Shown: positions 39,451 to 47,839 of the stretch, piece by piece
How the letters are laid out: each line of letters opens with the position of its first letter
Position numbering within the stretch: the stretch's first letter is position 1
NCBI GenBank assembly: GCA_947258785.1
Contig: CAMYJT010000010.1
Location: forward strand, 1-47,839
DNA from: an uncultured Gammaproteobacteria bacterium
GTDB taxonomy: Bacteria > Pseudomonadota > Gammaproteobacteria > Arenicellales > JAANXG01
Direction: 5' to 3'
Length of the DNA stretch: 47,839 nucleotides
The notes under the pieces: model-generated
Databases searched by the model: none
The model's input: the letters and a program-made list of their open reading frames with translations, nothing else
What the model was told of the DNA's origin: nothing
Position numbers and translations under genes: made by a program

Positions 39451-42400
39451 ATGTTTCGTTTCGCCATCGAAAAGCCGGTAATCCTGACGGTCACGGTATT
39501 AATCCTGACGCTCTTCGGCATAGTGTCAATCTTCAATGTACCCGTGCAGATGATTCCCGATCTCGATGCACGGGTAATATCGGTGCGCACAACCTGGCCC
39601 GGCGCGGCGCCCCAGGACGTCGAGAAGGAGATTTTGGTCGAACAGGAACAATTCCTGAGCCGGATCCCGGGTCTGGAGCGCATGGTGGCGACGGCCAACA
39701 CCGGCCGGGCGGAAATCGAACTGGAGTTCCCACACACGATTTCCATCGATGCAGCACTGCTCAATGTGAACAACGCTTTGTCGCAAGTGCCCAGCTATCC
39801 GGAGAATGTGCAGCAACCGAGCATTAAGCCCGAGGCCTTTTCCTCCAACTCCTTCATGTATTTCAAACTGCGCCCGGAGAGCGGGCAGTTCAAAGAAACC
39901 GACATCCTGGCATTGCGGGACTGGGCGGAGGAACACGTGCAAACGCCGATGGAACGGGTCCCTGGTGTGTCGAGCGTGGGCATGCGGGGCGGCGCCGAGC
40001 GCCAGGTCAAAGTGTACGTGGATCCGGTCAAGCTCACCGAACGCGGCATACGACTGACCGATGTCCGCAATGCCATTCGTACCCGCAACCGGGATGTCTC
40101 CGGGGGCGACTTAGACAGCGGAAAGCGCCGATACCTGCTGCGCACGATCGGTCGCTTCCAGTCCATCGATGAGTTGAACGATCTGGTGGTGGCCGAGCAG
40201 GGTGGAGTATTCGTCCGTCTGAGCGACATCGGCTACGCTGAACTCGGCTTCGCCGAAGTGCGTTCCTACGCGTATGCCGAAGGTAAACCGGTTCTTGCGT
40301 TTTCCGTACGCCGCCAGATCGGCACCAATGTCATTCAGATCAAGCGAGACGTGCTGGCAACCGTAGAGCAGCTCAACAATGGTGTCCTCAAGGAGCGGGG
40401 GCTGCGGCTGGTGCGTAACGCGGACGACGTGGTCTACGTGACCGACGCCGTGAAAATCGTTCAACGCAACCTGGCAATCGGCGCGGCTCTCGCAGTCTTG
40501 GTGTTGTTCCTGTTTCTTCGTTCGGTACGCGCCACATTGATCGGTGCGATCGGTATACCAGTGTGCACGATCGCCGCGTTTCTCGGCCTGCTGCTTGCCG
40601 GGCGGTCCATCAATGTCATCTCACTGGCCGGGGTTGCGTTCGCCATCGGTATGACGCTGGACAACAACATCGTGGTGCTGGAAAACATCGACCGTCACCT
40701 GACCATGGGCAAGGAGCGGTTGCGTGCGGCTTTGGACGGCATCAGAGAGGTCTGGCCGGCCGTATTGGCGTCCACATTGACCACGGTTTGCGTTTTCTTG
40801 CCAGTCATGTTTGTAAAGGAGGAAGCGGGACAACTTTATTCGGACATCGCCGTTGCCATCTCGGCGTCGATTCTTATGTCCATGCTGGTGGCCATCACCC
40901 TGGTGCCCGCCGCCTGCAGCCGCTTGTTGAACAAACCGGCCAGTGCACAGCGCAAAGATACGCATGTCGGCGGCTTGGGTGGAGATATTGCGAAGTGGGT
41001 GATTACCAGTGTGCGCTGGCAGGTCAGCGGCGTCGTCAAACCGTTGACCGTGATCGTGGTGGTGCTCAGCGCGGCGGGCGCCATCATGCATTACCTGACC
41101 CCGGACGCGGAGTACCTGCCGGAGGGGGAGGAGTCGAAGATCTTTACCATGATGTTCGCACCACCGGGCTACAACATACACGTCATGCGCGGCGCGTTCC
41201 GCGAGGTGGACCGATATTTCATTCCCGAGGTGGGCGCGGACCCCGCATTGTTCGAGCGTGGTCAGCGGTCGATTCCAGCGCTGAATTTCACCATTGGCTT
41301 CGTCAACGAGAATCGAGTTTTTACGGTGCGCGAAGCAACCGAACGCCGGCACACGGATGCGCTGATGGAGGTGGCCACCGCCAAGACTAAAGAACAGCCG
41401 GGATTGCGCAGCTTCTCGTCCCGCGGTTCAATCTTTTCGGGTAATTGGGGCGGCACCCGCAGCATCAACGTCGAAGTCAGCGGCCCCAACCTGGAGTCGT
41501 TGTTCGCGGCAGGTCAAAAGGTATTCGCCAAGGCTCGGCAGATCTTCGACAAGCCGAGGGTGCGGCCCGCCCCGTCCACCCTAACTATGGGACAACCGAT
41601 GCTCGAGGTGAGACCCGAGTGGGAGCGGGCGGCGGAACTGGGGATCGGCGCAGGGGAGCTGGGCTATGCCGTGTGGGCCTACAGTGACGGGGCTTACGTG
41701 GACGACTTCTTTCTGGATGACGACGAAATTGATGTCTTTCTCTATTCCACCGCGGGCAACATCGAACGCCCTCAGGACCTCAGTCGGATCATGTTGTATT
41801 CGCCGCGGGGCGGGGCCGTGCCGCTCAGCGCGATTGCCGAGCTCGTGGAGACAGTCAACACGGAGACCATTCGGCGGGTAGACGGCGACCGGACCATCAC
41901 CCTGGGCGTCATCCCGCCGCGGGAGATCCCGCTGGAGGTAGGCGTAAAGACCGTACGCAAGGAGATCATCCAGGGGATGAAACTCTCCGGCGAACTGCCG
42001 CCGGAGATCAGTGTCCAGATCAGCGGCGCCAGCGACCGCCTGGATGCCACCCGTACGGCCCTGTCGGAGAATTTCGCTGTCGCCCTGTTGATCGCCTATC
42101 TGCTCATGGTCGCAGTGTTCTCGCACTGGGGCTACCCATTACTCATCATGACCAGCGTGCCCGTTGGGATTAGCGGCGGTATCGCGGGACTCTATCTGCT
42201 CAACCTCGGCGGCGCCCATCTCGACAAGGTGGGTCTGTACCCCATCCACCAGCCTTTCGACATGATTACCATGCTCGGCTTTCTGGTGTTGATTGGGACC
42301 GTAGTCAATAATCCGATTCTGATCGTTGAACGTACGGTCACCAATCTGCGTAACGGCGGGATGTGTGTCGTTGATGCCGTGAGTGAAGCGGTGAGCACCC

Positions 42401-42639
42401 GCCTGCGTCCGATCATAATGTCCATGGTGACCACGGTGGCGGGTTTATCGCCGTTGGTTTTCTATCCCGGAGCGGGCACCGAGCTGTACCGGGGACTGGG
42501 CGCGATTGTGCTGTTCGGTCTGCTGTTTTCCACCCTGGTCACGCTGACCTTTATGCCGTCGCTGCTGACCTTGGCGCTGACCCTGTTGCGCCGGATACGG
42601 GGCGAGGGGCGTGCGGTCGCTATGCCGACGCCACAGTGA
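39451..42639 (+). CDS. RND efflux transporter permease
   Basis: A 1062-aa inner-membrane transporter of the AcrB/MdtB type, driven by protons. The N-terminus FAIEKPVILTVTVLILTLFG, the porter-loop motif TWPGAAPQDVEKEI and the TM4 proton-relay segment FAIGMTLDNNIVVLENIDRH are visible. In TM4 the usual Asp-Asp pair is Asp-Asn. GTVVNNPILIVERTV and RPIIMSMVTTVAGLSPLVFY mark the second half. Length equals the family norm. It is co-transcribed with the adaptor; no outer-membrane factor follows. Substrate is not predictable from the sequence. Confidence 0.94.
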   Translation: MFRFAIEKPVILTVTVLILTLFGIVSIFNVPVQMIPDLDARVISVRTTWPGAAPQDVEKEILVEQEQFLSRIPGLERMVATANTGRAEIELEFPHTISIDAALLNVNNALSQVPSYPENVQQPSIKPEAFSSNSFMYFKLRPESGQFKETDILALRDWAEEHVQTPMERVPGVSSVGMRGGAERQVKVYVDPVKLTERGIRLTDVRNAIRTRNRDVSGGDLDSGKRRYLLRTIGRFQSIDELNDLVVAEQGGVFVRLSDIGYAELGFAEVRSYAYAEGKPVLAFSVRRQIGTNVIQIKRDVLATVEQLNNGVLKERGLRLVRNADDVVYVTDAVKIVQRNLAIGAALAVLVLFLFLRSVRATLIGAIGIPVCTIAAFLGLLLAGRSINVISLAGVAFAIGMTLDNNIVVLENIDRHLTMGKERLRAALDGIREVWPAVLASTLTTVCVFLPVMFVKEEAGQLYSDIAVAISASILMSMLVAITLVPAACSRLLNKPASAQRKDTHVGGLGGDIAKWVITSVRWQVSGVVKPLTVIVVVLSAAGAIMHYLTPDAEYLPEGEESKIFTMMFAPPGYNIHVMRGAFREVDRYFIPEVGADPALFERGQRSIPALNFTIGFVNENRVFTVREATERRHTDALMEVATAKTKEQPGLRSFSSRGSIFSGNWGGTRSINVEVSGPNLESLFAAGQKVFAKARQIFDKPRVRPAPSTLTMGQPMLEVRPEWERAAELGIGAGELGYAVWAYSDGAYVDDFFLDDDEIDVFLYSTAGNIERPQDLSRIMLYSPRGGAVPLSAIAELVETVNTETIRRVDGDRTITLGVIPPREIPLEVGVKTVRKEIIQGMKLSGELPPEISVQISGASDRLDATRTALSENFAVALLIAYLLMVAVFSHWGYPLLIMTSVPVGISGGIAGLYLLNLGGAHLDKVGLYPIHQPFDMITMLGFLVLIGTVVNNPILIVERTVTNLRNGGMCVVDAVSEAVSTRLRPIIMSMVTTVAGLSPLVFYPGAGTELYRGLGAIVLFGLLFSTLVTLTFMPSLLTLALTLLRRIRGEGRAVAMPTPQ

Positions 42640-42716
42640 GCGCGCGGTCAGTCACTATGACCCCGGTTTCTGAATAAGCCGGTGGTGATGCTTGGCCCGC
42701 CCGTCCGCTCAAATTC

Positions 42717-43577
42717 ATGACCGGGCTTGCCCTGGCGCTGATTCTCATTGCTGCGTTTGTGCATGCGGGTTGGAATTATCTCGCTAAGCGAGCTGCGGGA
42801 GGGGCGATATTCGTCTGGCTGTTTGCCGCTCTGTCGTCGCTCTTTTATCTGCCCCTGTTCATAGCCACCCTGATCTTCCTGCGGCCGGTGCTGGGACCGA
42901 CGGAGCTGCTGTTCTGCCTCGGCAGCGCCGGCCTGCACCTCGGCTACTTCCTGTTGCTGCAGACCGGTTACGGCCGAGGCGATTTGTCGCTCGTCTATCC
43001 GCTGGCGCGAGCGACCGGACCGTCCGTTGCGACGCTCGCTGCCATTGTCCTGTTTGCAGAACGGCCGACGGTACTGGCGCTGGTGGGCGGTGCTTGTATC
43101 ATCGTCGGTGCGTTTTTCCTCACTCGGGGGGCATCGGCAGTACGCGGGCACCGCATCCGAAACTCAGTCGTGTTTGGGGTGTTCACCGGACTGTTCATCG
43201 GCAGTTACACCTTATGGGACAGCTATGCCGTGCGCAGCCTGCTCATACCGCCTCTGGTATTGGATTACTGCGCCAACCTGGGCCGCACGCTATTCCTGGC
43301 GCCATACGCCGCCAGGCGGCGGGCAAGGGTCATAGCAGTGTGGCGTGCTCACCACCGTGCCGCGATCGGGGTTGCCATCCTGTGTCCGCTGTCTTACATC
43401 TTAGTGCTGACGGCGCTGACCTTTACACCGGTCAGCTATGTGGCGCCGGCCCGGGAAGTGAGTGTCCTGATTGTGGTGGTCCTCGGCACGAGATTCCTGT
43501 CCGAAGGTCGGCTCGCACCGCGGCTCGCCGCCGCCTCGGTGATCCTCGCCGGTTTGTGGCTGCTGGCGACCCACTGA
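42717..43577 (+). CDS. EamA/DMT-family transporter
   Basis: A 286-aa inner-membrane protein with about ten helices arranged as two EamA repeats. The start segment ALALILIAAFVHAGWNYLAK and the mid motif LVYPLARATGPSVATLAAIV are typical of the group, as is the end of repeat 2 (LTFTPVSYVAPAREVSVLIV ... ILAGLWLLA). Members export amino acids, amines or other small metabolites. It lies 77 bp after the RND permease and could be read through from that operon, but there is no functional link in sequence. Confidence 0.9.
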   Translation: MTGLALALILIAAFVHAGWNYLAKRAAGGAIFVWLFAALSSLFYLPLFIATLIFLRPVLGPTELLFCLGSAGLHLGYFLLLQTGYGRGDLSLVYPLARATGPSVATLAAIVLFAERPTVLALVGGACIIVGAFFLTRGASAVRGHRIRNSVVFGVFTGLFIGSYTLWDSYAVRSLLIPPLVLDYCANLGRTLFLAPYAARRRARVIAVWRAHHRAAIGVAILCPLSYILVLTALTFTPVSYVAPAREVSVLIVVVLGTRFLSEGRLAPRLAAASVILAGLWLLATH

Positions 43578-43643
43578 ACCTGCATTACTGCACCAGGCCA
43601 TTGCGCCGATTTGCTTCCCGTTGAAAACCAGCCGGTCAAGCAA

Positions 43644-43674
43644 ATGGGGTCGGTATTGTCCACGCCGACCCCAT
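43644..43674. terminator. Hairpin between convergent genes (REP-like or bidirectional terminator)
   Basis: ATGGGGTCGG (43644-43653) and CCGACCCCAT (43665-43674) form a perfect 10-bp stem with an 11-nt loop, midway between the convergent EamA and pckG genes. There is no U tract, so it may be a REP-type palindrome as well as a transcription barrier. Palindromes built on AATGGGGTC are common intergenic repeats in proteobacteria. Confidence 0.5.
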
Positions 43675-43751
43675 TCCCTGTGCCGTGCTTGGTTTACATC
43701 GATACCTGTGCCGCCGCTTGGGCTGGCGCCCGGCGCTGCGGCGAACCCTGT

Positions 43752-45539
43752 TTAAATCATAGCCTCGAGGCGCGCCTTGAGGTTGTCGAGTTCCTCGAGC
43801 AGCGCCTGCGGCACGTGGTCGTCGAAATTACGGTAGTAATCGCGGACGCCGATGGTTTCGGCCAGCCAGCCTTCTATATCGATGCGAAACAGTTCTTCCA
43901 GCCGCGCCGGCGGGACAGCCAATCCGTCGAAATCCATCGCGCCGTTGGCCGGGACGTAACCGATGGGTGTCTCCGTTGCGTCCGCCGTCCCTTCGCAACG
44001 TTCGAAGACCCACTTCAGCACTCGGCTGTTCTCGCCGAAACCTGGCCACAAAAACTTGCCGTCCTTGTCCTTCCGGAACCAGTTCACGTAATAAACCTTG
44101 GGCAGCACCACACCGTCGCGTTGGCCGAGCGAGAGCCAGTGTGCCCAGTAGTCGGCCATGTTGTAACCGCAAAACGGCAGCATCGCCATCGGATCCCGCC
44201 GCACCATGCCGATGGCGCCGGTCGCAGCAGCGGTCTTTTCGCTGCCCATGATCGAGCCGATGAATACGCCGTGCTGCCAGTCGCGTGCCTCGTGCACCAG
44301 CGGTACCACCGTGGCGCGGCGTCCACCAAAGAGGATGGCGCTGATCGGCACACCATTATGGTCCTCCCACTCTGGGGCGATCACCGGACACTGTCGCGCC
44401 GGCGCGGTAAAGCGCGCGTTGGGGTGAGCCGCGTGGGCTTCGGCGTGTGGGTGCCACTCGTGTCCCATCCAATTGGTGAGTCTCGGCGGCGGGTCGTCGG
44501 TCATCTCCTCCCACCACACGTCACCGTCCGGCGTCAACGCGCAATTCGTGAAGATACAGTTCTCCTTGAGCGTGAGCATGGCGTTCGGATTGGACTTCAT
44601 GCTCGTGCCTGGGGCCACACCAAAAAATCCCGCCTCTGGATTGATGGCGTGCAGCCGGCCGTCGTCGCCAAACTTCATCCACGCAATGTCGTCGCCGATG
44701 GTCTCACATTTCCACCCCGGCACGGTCGGGTTCATCATTGCGAGATTGGTTTTACCGCAGGCGCTGGGGAAGGCCGCCGCGACGTAGCGCGACACCCCCT
44801 GCGGGTTGGTGAGTTTCAGAATCAACATGTGTTCGGCCAGCCACCCTTCGTCCCGGGCCATTGCCGAGGCGATGCGCAGCGCGAAGCACTTTTTACCGAG
44901 CAGCGCATTGCCGCCGTACCCGGAGCCGAACGACCAGATTTCCCGAGTCTCGGGAAAGTGCACGATGTATTTATTGTCCGCGTTGCAGGGCCACGGGACG
45001 TCTGCTGCGCCGTTCTCCAGCGGCGCACCGACGGAATGCAGACAAGGCACAAAGTCTCCGTCCGTCAAGACATCAAGCACCGCTTGTCCAACCCGCGTCA
45101 TGATGTGCATGTTGGCGACGACGTAGGGCGAGTCGCTGATCTGTACGCCGATGTGTGCAATGGGCGAGCCCACCGGGCCCATGCTGAACGGGATCACGTA
45201 CATGGTTCGGCCGCGCATTGATCCGGTAAACAGCTCCCGCAGCGATTGCTTCATTTCTTCCGGATCGTGCCAGTTATTCGTCGGCCCGGCGGCATCCTTA
45301 GACTTCGAGCAGATGAAGGTTCGGTCCTCGACCCGCGCGACGTCTGCCGGGTCGGAGCAGACCAGGATGCTGTTTGGCCGCTTGCTGTCGTTCAGTTTCC
45401 GCGCGGTGCCGCTGGCGAGCATCACGCAGATCATTTCGTCGTATTCAGCCCGGGTGCCGTCACACCACCGTACGGCGTCGGGTTGGCACAGTGTGCGTAT
45501 CTCCTCCACCCAGGCGCTAAGCTTTGTATTTTTGCTCAT
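43752..45539 (-). CDS. pckG: Phosphoenolpyruvate carboxykinase (GTP)
   Basis: A 595-aa cytoplasmic enzyme that converts oxaloacetate and GTP to PEP, CO2 and GDP. The start at ATG 45539 has GAGAG upstream; in-frame ATGs at 45560 and 45632 lack one. Motifs of the GTP class are present: P-loop with hyperreactive Cys [13 protein letters not shown], the following [12 protein letters not shown] metal/nucleotide site, [20 protein letters not shown], and [11 protein letters not shown]. It serves gluconeogenesis, or anaplerosis in reverse. It stands alone, convergent with the EamA gene. Confidence 0.97.
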   Translation of the reverse strand: MSKNTKLSAWVEEIRTLCQPDAVRWCDGTRAEYDEMICVMLASGTARKLNDSKRPNSILVCSDPADVARVEDRTFICSKSKDAAGPTNNWHDPEEMKQSLRELFTGSMRGRTMYVIPFSMGPVGSPIAHIGVQISDSPYVVANMHIMTRVGQAVLDVLTDGDFVPCLHSVGAPLENGAADVPWPCNADNKYIVHFPETREIWSFGSGYGGNALLGKKCFALRIASAMARDEGWLAEHMLILKLTNPQGVSRYVAAAFPSACGKTNLAMMNPTVPGWKCETIGDDIAWMKFGDDGRLHAINPEAGFFGVAPGTSMKSNPNAMLTLKENCIFTNCALTPDGDVWWEEMTDDPPPRLTNWMGHEWHPHAEAHAAHPNARFTAPARQCPVIAPEWEDHNGVPISAILFGGRRATVVPLVHEARDWQHGVFIGSIMGSEKTAAATGAIGMVRRDPMAMLPFCGYNMADYWAHWLSLGQRDGVVLPKVYYVNWFRKDKDGKFLWPGFGENSRVLKWVFERCEGTADATETPIGYVPANGAMDFDGLAVPPARLEELFRIDIEGWLAETIGVRDYYRNFDDHVPQALLEELDNLKARLEAMI

Positions 45540-46020
45540 TACCGCTCTCTTTAACTTCATAAAACGTCGTCGTGATTCGGCGGGGCCGAAGATTTGATGT
45601 GTCTGGATGTCAAATCCGGGACGACCGGACAAGGGGCCTGCGCTTGTGCCCGCAATTGCTCGGTAAGACCTTCATCAAGGCCAAGAATATATCACGTTTT
45701 GGAGCGGCGGCACGGCACGGCGAACCGCGAATGAACGGTCAACAGGCAGGTTTTCTGGAGCTGGTGGCCGGGCCCAACCGGCAGATCTGCAATCATGTAC
45801 ATGGGCGGGGAATTTTCGTAACCTGTCGGCCGGGGTGTGCGGACCGAGTATCCACTTTACGCGACGGTCACCGATGATCCGTCATGAGTAGCACGCACGC
45901 CGCAGCCTTTTGGATGTTTCTATTGCGTGGCTGGACAGGTTTTTTCCTGCACCGCCCCGGATGCTGTCCGGTCTACGTCCGGCAATCCTGTGACGGCGCA
46001 CGCTCACCAGGAGACGATTA
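45540..46020. other. Intergenic region between divergent pckG and SQR-like genes
   Basis: About 480 bp that should hold both promoters. A 100-codon open frame at 45572-45877 has no motif or ribosome binding site and is probably chance. CAGGAGACGATTA directly before ATG 46021 gives the SQR gene a good ribosome binding site. Confidence 0.5.
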
Positions 46021-47727
46021 ATGAAACAACTGCTTATTCTCGGTGCCGGAACCGGCGGGACGATCGTTGCGAATATGCTGCGCCACGAGCTGAACAGGGG
46101 TGATTGGGCGATCACGGTTATCGATAAGTCCGCGCAGCACCTGTATCAACCCGGCCTGCTGTTCATACCGTTCCGTCTGTACGGTTATGAAACGGCGGCG
46201 GACGTCGCCAGGCCGATCGAGAAACCACTGCCGAAGCACGTTGACCTGGTACGCGCCGAGATTACCGCCATTGATACCGACGGTAAACGGGTTAAAACCA
46301 GTGCCGGTGACTACCACTACGATTGGCTGATCTCGTCCCTCGGATGCGACATCGCCCCCGACGAGGTTGAAGGCCTGCCCGAGGCGCTTGGCCGGAACGC
46401 TTTTACGTTCTATTCCCTGGAAGGGGCCTTGCGCATGCAGCAGGCGTTGGATGAAATGAACGAGGGCCGCCTGGTTATCAATATCGCCGAAATGCCGATC
46501 AAATGTCCCGTCGCGCCCATCGAGTTCGCGTTTCTCGCCGACTATTACTTTCAGCTTAAAGAAATCCGTGATCGTATAGATATCACGCTGGTAACGCCGT
46601 TCAGCGGCGCCTTTACCAAACCCGTCGCCAACAGCGTCCTCACCAAGACGGCAAAAGAGAAAGGCGTACGGATTGTGCCGAACTTTTCAATCGAGCGTGT
46701 AGACGCCGACAACAAATCGATACACGCCTATGAAGGCACTTCACTCGACTACGACCTGTTGTGCATTGTCCCACCCAATCTCGGTCCCCGCGTGCTCGAT
46801 GAAGCCGGACTGGGCGACGGCACCGGCTACGCCCTGACCGATCCCCGCACTCTGAAGAGCCGGAAAGCGGACCGCGTGTTTGTGATCGGCGACAACTCCA
46901 ACGTGGCCACTTCGAAAGCCGGCTCAGTCACCCACTTCGAAGCTGAGACGGTCGTCAACAATGTCCTGCGCGAGATCGAAGGTAAAAAATCGTTGCCCAG
47001 CTTCGACGGTCATGCCAATTGCTTCATCGAGACCGGCCACCACAAGGCAATGTTGCTCGATTTCAACTACGATCTCGAACCCCTACAGGGTGACTTCCCG
47101 GTTCCGGGGATGGGTCCATTCTCACTGTTGGAGGAGAGCTATATGAACCATGTCGGCAAGATCGCCTTCGACTGGGTGTACTGGCACATGCTGCTACCGG
47201 GCTATCTGCCCCATGTTCCGCTGCTGCCGTCCCATATGAGCTTCCTCGGCAAGAACCTGAGTCAGACTCCTCAGGTACGCCGGTCACGAGCGACTCGGGT
47301 CGAGAAAATCATGAACACCGAGGTCATCACGGTACGGCAGGGGACTTCGCTGGTGGAAGCGGCAAAACTGTTGGTAGACAATAAGATCAGCGGATTGCCG
47401 GTGGTGGACGTCGACGGCAAGCTCATCGGCATCGTCACCGAGGCCGACTTCCTTTCCGCCATCGACCTTGAGGCGCACGCTGCCCTCGTCGATACGGTGA
47501 ACGCCCTGCTGCGTAAAGGGCGGGGGCGGAAGACCATGGGCACGATCGTCGATGACTTGATGACGCCGGACCCGGTGACCATCAAGCCTGGAGACACACT
47601 GGAGCGGGCGGTGCATCTCATGCACACCAATCAAATCAAACGTATCGTGGTTACGGACGACGCGGGCAAGGTGCAGGGTATCGTCGCGCGCCCCGACCTC
47701 GTCGGTCTGTTCCTGTCCAAGGTCTGA
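46021..47727 (+). CDS. Sulfide:quinone oxidoreductase-like flavoprotein fused to tandem CBS domains
   Basis: A 568-aa protein from ATG 46021 (AGGAG 9 bp upstream). Residues 1-400 are an FAD disulfide-oxidoreductase of the SQR type: LLILGAGTGGTIVANMLR at the FAD site, HLYQPGLLFIPF, and VFVIGDNSNVATSKAGSVTH. Cys109 (SSLGCD), Cys162 (PIKCPVAP) and Cys334 (HANCFIE) sit where SQR proteins have redox Cys residues. Residues about 345-400 include the amphipathic C-terminal part (YWHMLLPGYLPHVPLLP) for membrane contact. Residues about 428-568 are two CBS motifs (EKIMNTEVITVRQGTSLVEA, SGLPVVDVDGKLIGIVTEAD; DDLMTPDPVTIKPGDTLERA, KRIVVTDDAGKVQGIVARPD). Canonical SQR lacks CBS domains, so nucleotide sensing by the fusion is inferred. 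Confidence 0.9.
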   Translation: MKQLLILGAGTGGTIVANMLRHELNRGDWAITVIDKSAQHLYQPGLLFIPFRLYGYETAADVARPIEKPLPKHVDLVRAEITAIDTDGKRVKTSAGDYHYDWLISSLGCDIAPDEVEGLPEALGRNAFTFYSLEGALRMQQALDEMNEGRLVINIAEMPIKCPVAPIEFAFLADYYFQLKEIRDRIDITLVTPFSGAFTKPVANSVLTKTAKEKGVRIVPNFSIERVDADNKSIHAYEGTSLDYDLLCIVPPNLGPRVLDEAGLGDGTGYALTDPRTLKSRKADRVFVIGDNSNVATSKAGSVTHFEAETVVNNVLREIEGKKSLPSFDGHANCFIETGHHKAMLLDFNYDLEPLQGDFPVPGMGPFSLLEESYMNHVGKIAFDWVYWHMLLPGYLPHVPLLPSHMSFLGKNLSQTPQVRRSRATRVEKIMNTEVITVRQGTSLVEAAKLLVDNKISGLPVVDVDGKLIGIVTEADFLSAIDLEAHAALVDTVNALLRKGRGRKTMGTIVDDLMTPDPVTIKPGDTLERAVHLMHTNQIKRIVVTDDAGKVQGIVARPDLVGLFLSKV

Positions 47728-47760
47728 ACTCCTTAAACCCGTCCGTCTCGGAGGATTCGC

Positions 47761-47839
47761 ATGACCGAACAACCTTTCTCGCCCGTGAGTCGTGACAACG
47801 GCGCCGCTAGGCGGCATCGGCCTGGCCGCCGGCGGCTGC
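47761..47839 (+). CDS. Start of a gene cut by the window end
   Basis: ATG 47761 follows GGAGG at 47750-47754 and lies 33 bp after the SQR-CBS stop, so it is likely the next gene of the same operon. Only 26 codons are visible (MTEQPFSPVSRDN..., then Arg-rich), too few to assign. Confidence 0.45.
   Translation, partial: MTEQPFSPVSRDNGAARRHRPGRRRL

Noticed and set aside
43611..45221. 536-codon open frame on the plus strand
   Set aside because: It lies wholly opposite pckG, whose family motifs are clear. Long antisense frames are common in GC-rich genes, and the translation has no motif.

Overview
The window reads as chromosomal DNA of a Gammaproteobacterium-like organism. This is inferred from gene families and moderately GC-rich coding: group-A glucokinase, AsnS, GTP-dependent PEPCK, DUF3391 HD-GYP and GGDEF/EAL proteins, a sulfide:quinone oxidoreductase-like enzyme and an RND pump. 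No rRNA, tRNA or CRISPR was seen. The layout alternates metabolic genes with a decayed accessory zone full of toxin-antitoxin (TA) modules, IS debris and broken recombinases.

Region 1 (1-4.5 kb) is accessory: the end of a RelE/HigB-type toxin with its XRE antitoxin, a frameshifted tyrosine recombinase, a broken rve-type transposase, a ribbon-helix-helix/PIN module, an IS6-type transposase stump and a Phd/PIN module bracketed by a 45-bp direct repeat. Region 2 (4.5-10.5 kb) is core metabolism: glucokinase, a large GH15/phosphorylase-kinase-like protein cut in two by one in-frame amber codon, and asnS. Region 3 (10.5-23 kb) is again accessory: a 562-aa protein of unknown function with a GNAT-like part, more integrase and transposase scraps, a secreted protein with a small CxxC protein, a truncated TIR gene, an AraC-NmrA-DUF1772 set, a membrane protein, a TIR-TM-FGE-fold fusion, an exported DsrE-like protein and an Xre/RES TA pair.

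Region 4 (23-33.7 kb) holds a PaaI-type thioesterase, an overlapping c-di-GMP pair (HD-GYP, then GGDEF-EAL), a small lipoprotein, an IpdC-type decarboxylase, a broken endonuclease/exonuclease/phosphatase-HAD fusion, an orphan mobB and a SulP transporter with an extra coiled-coil insert. Region 5 (33.9-38 kb) is the most unusual locus: a FecR + peptidoglycan-binding secreted protein and a glycine-zipper lipoprotein, divergent from a TIR-CHASE2 membrane protein. It looks like an envelope sensor tied to a TIR effector. Region 6 (38.3-47.8 kb) has an RND adaptor/permease operon, an EamA transporter, pckG and an SQR-like flavoprotein fused to tandem CBS domains, followed by the start of another gene.

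Two TIR proteins (plus one stump) and one RES toxin share a predicted ability to attack NAD+. The window therefore carries several candidate NAD-depleting effectors beside four TA modules.
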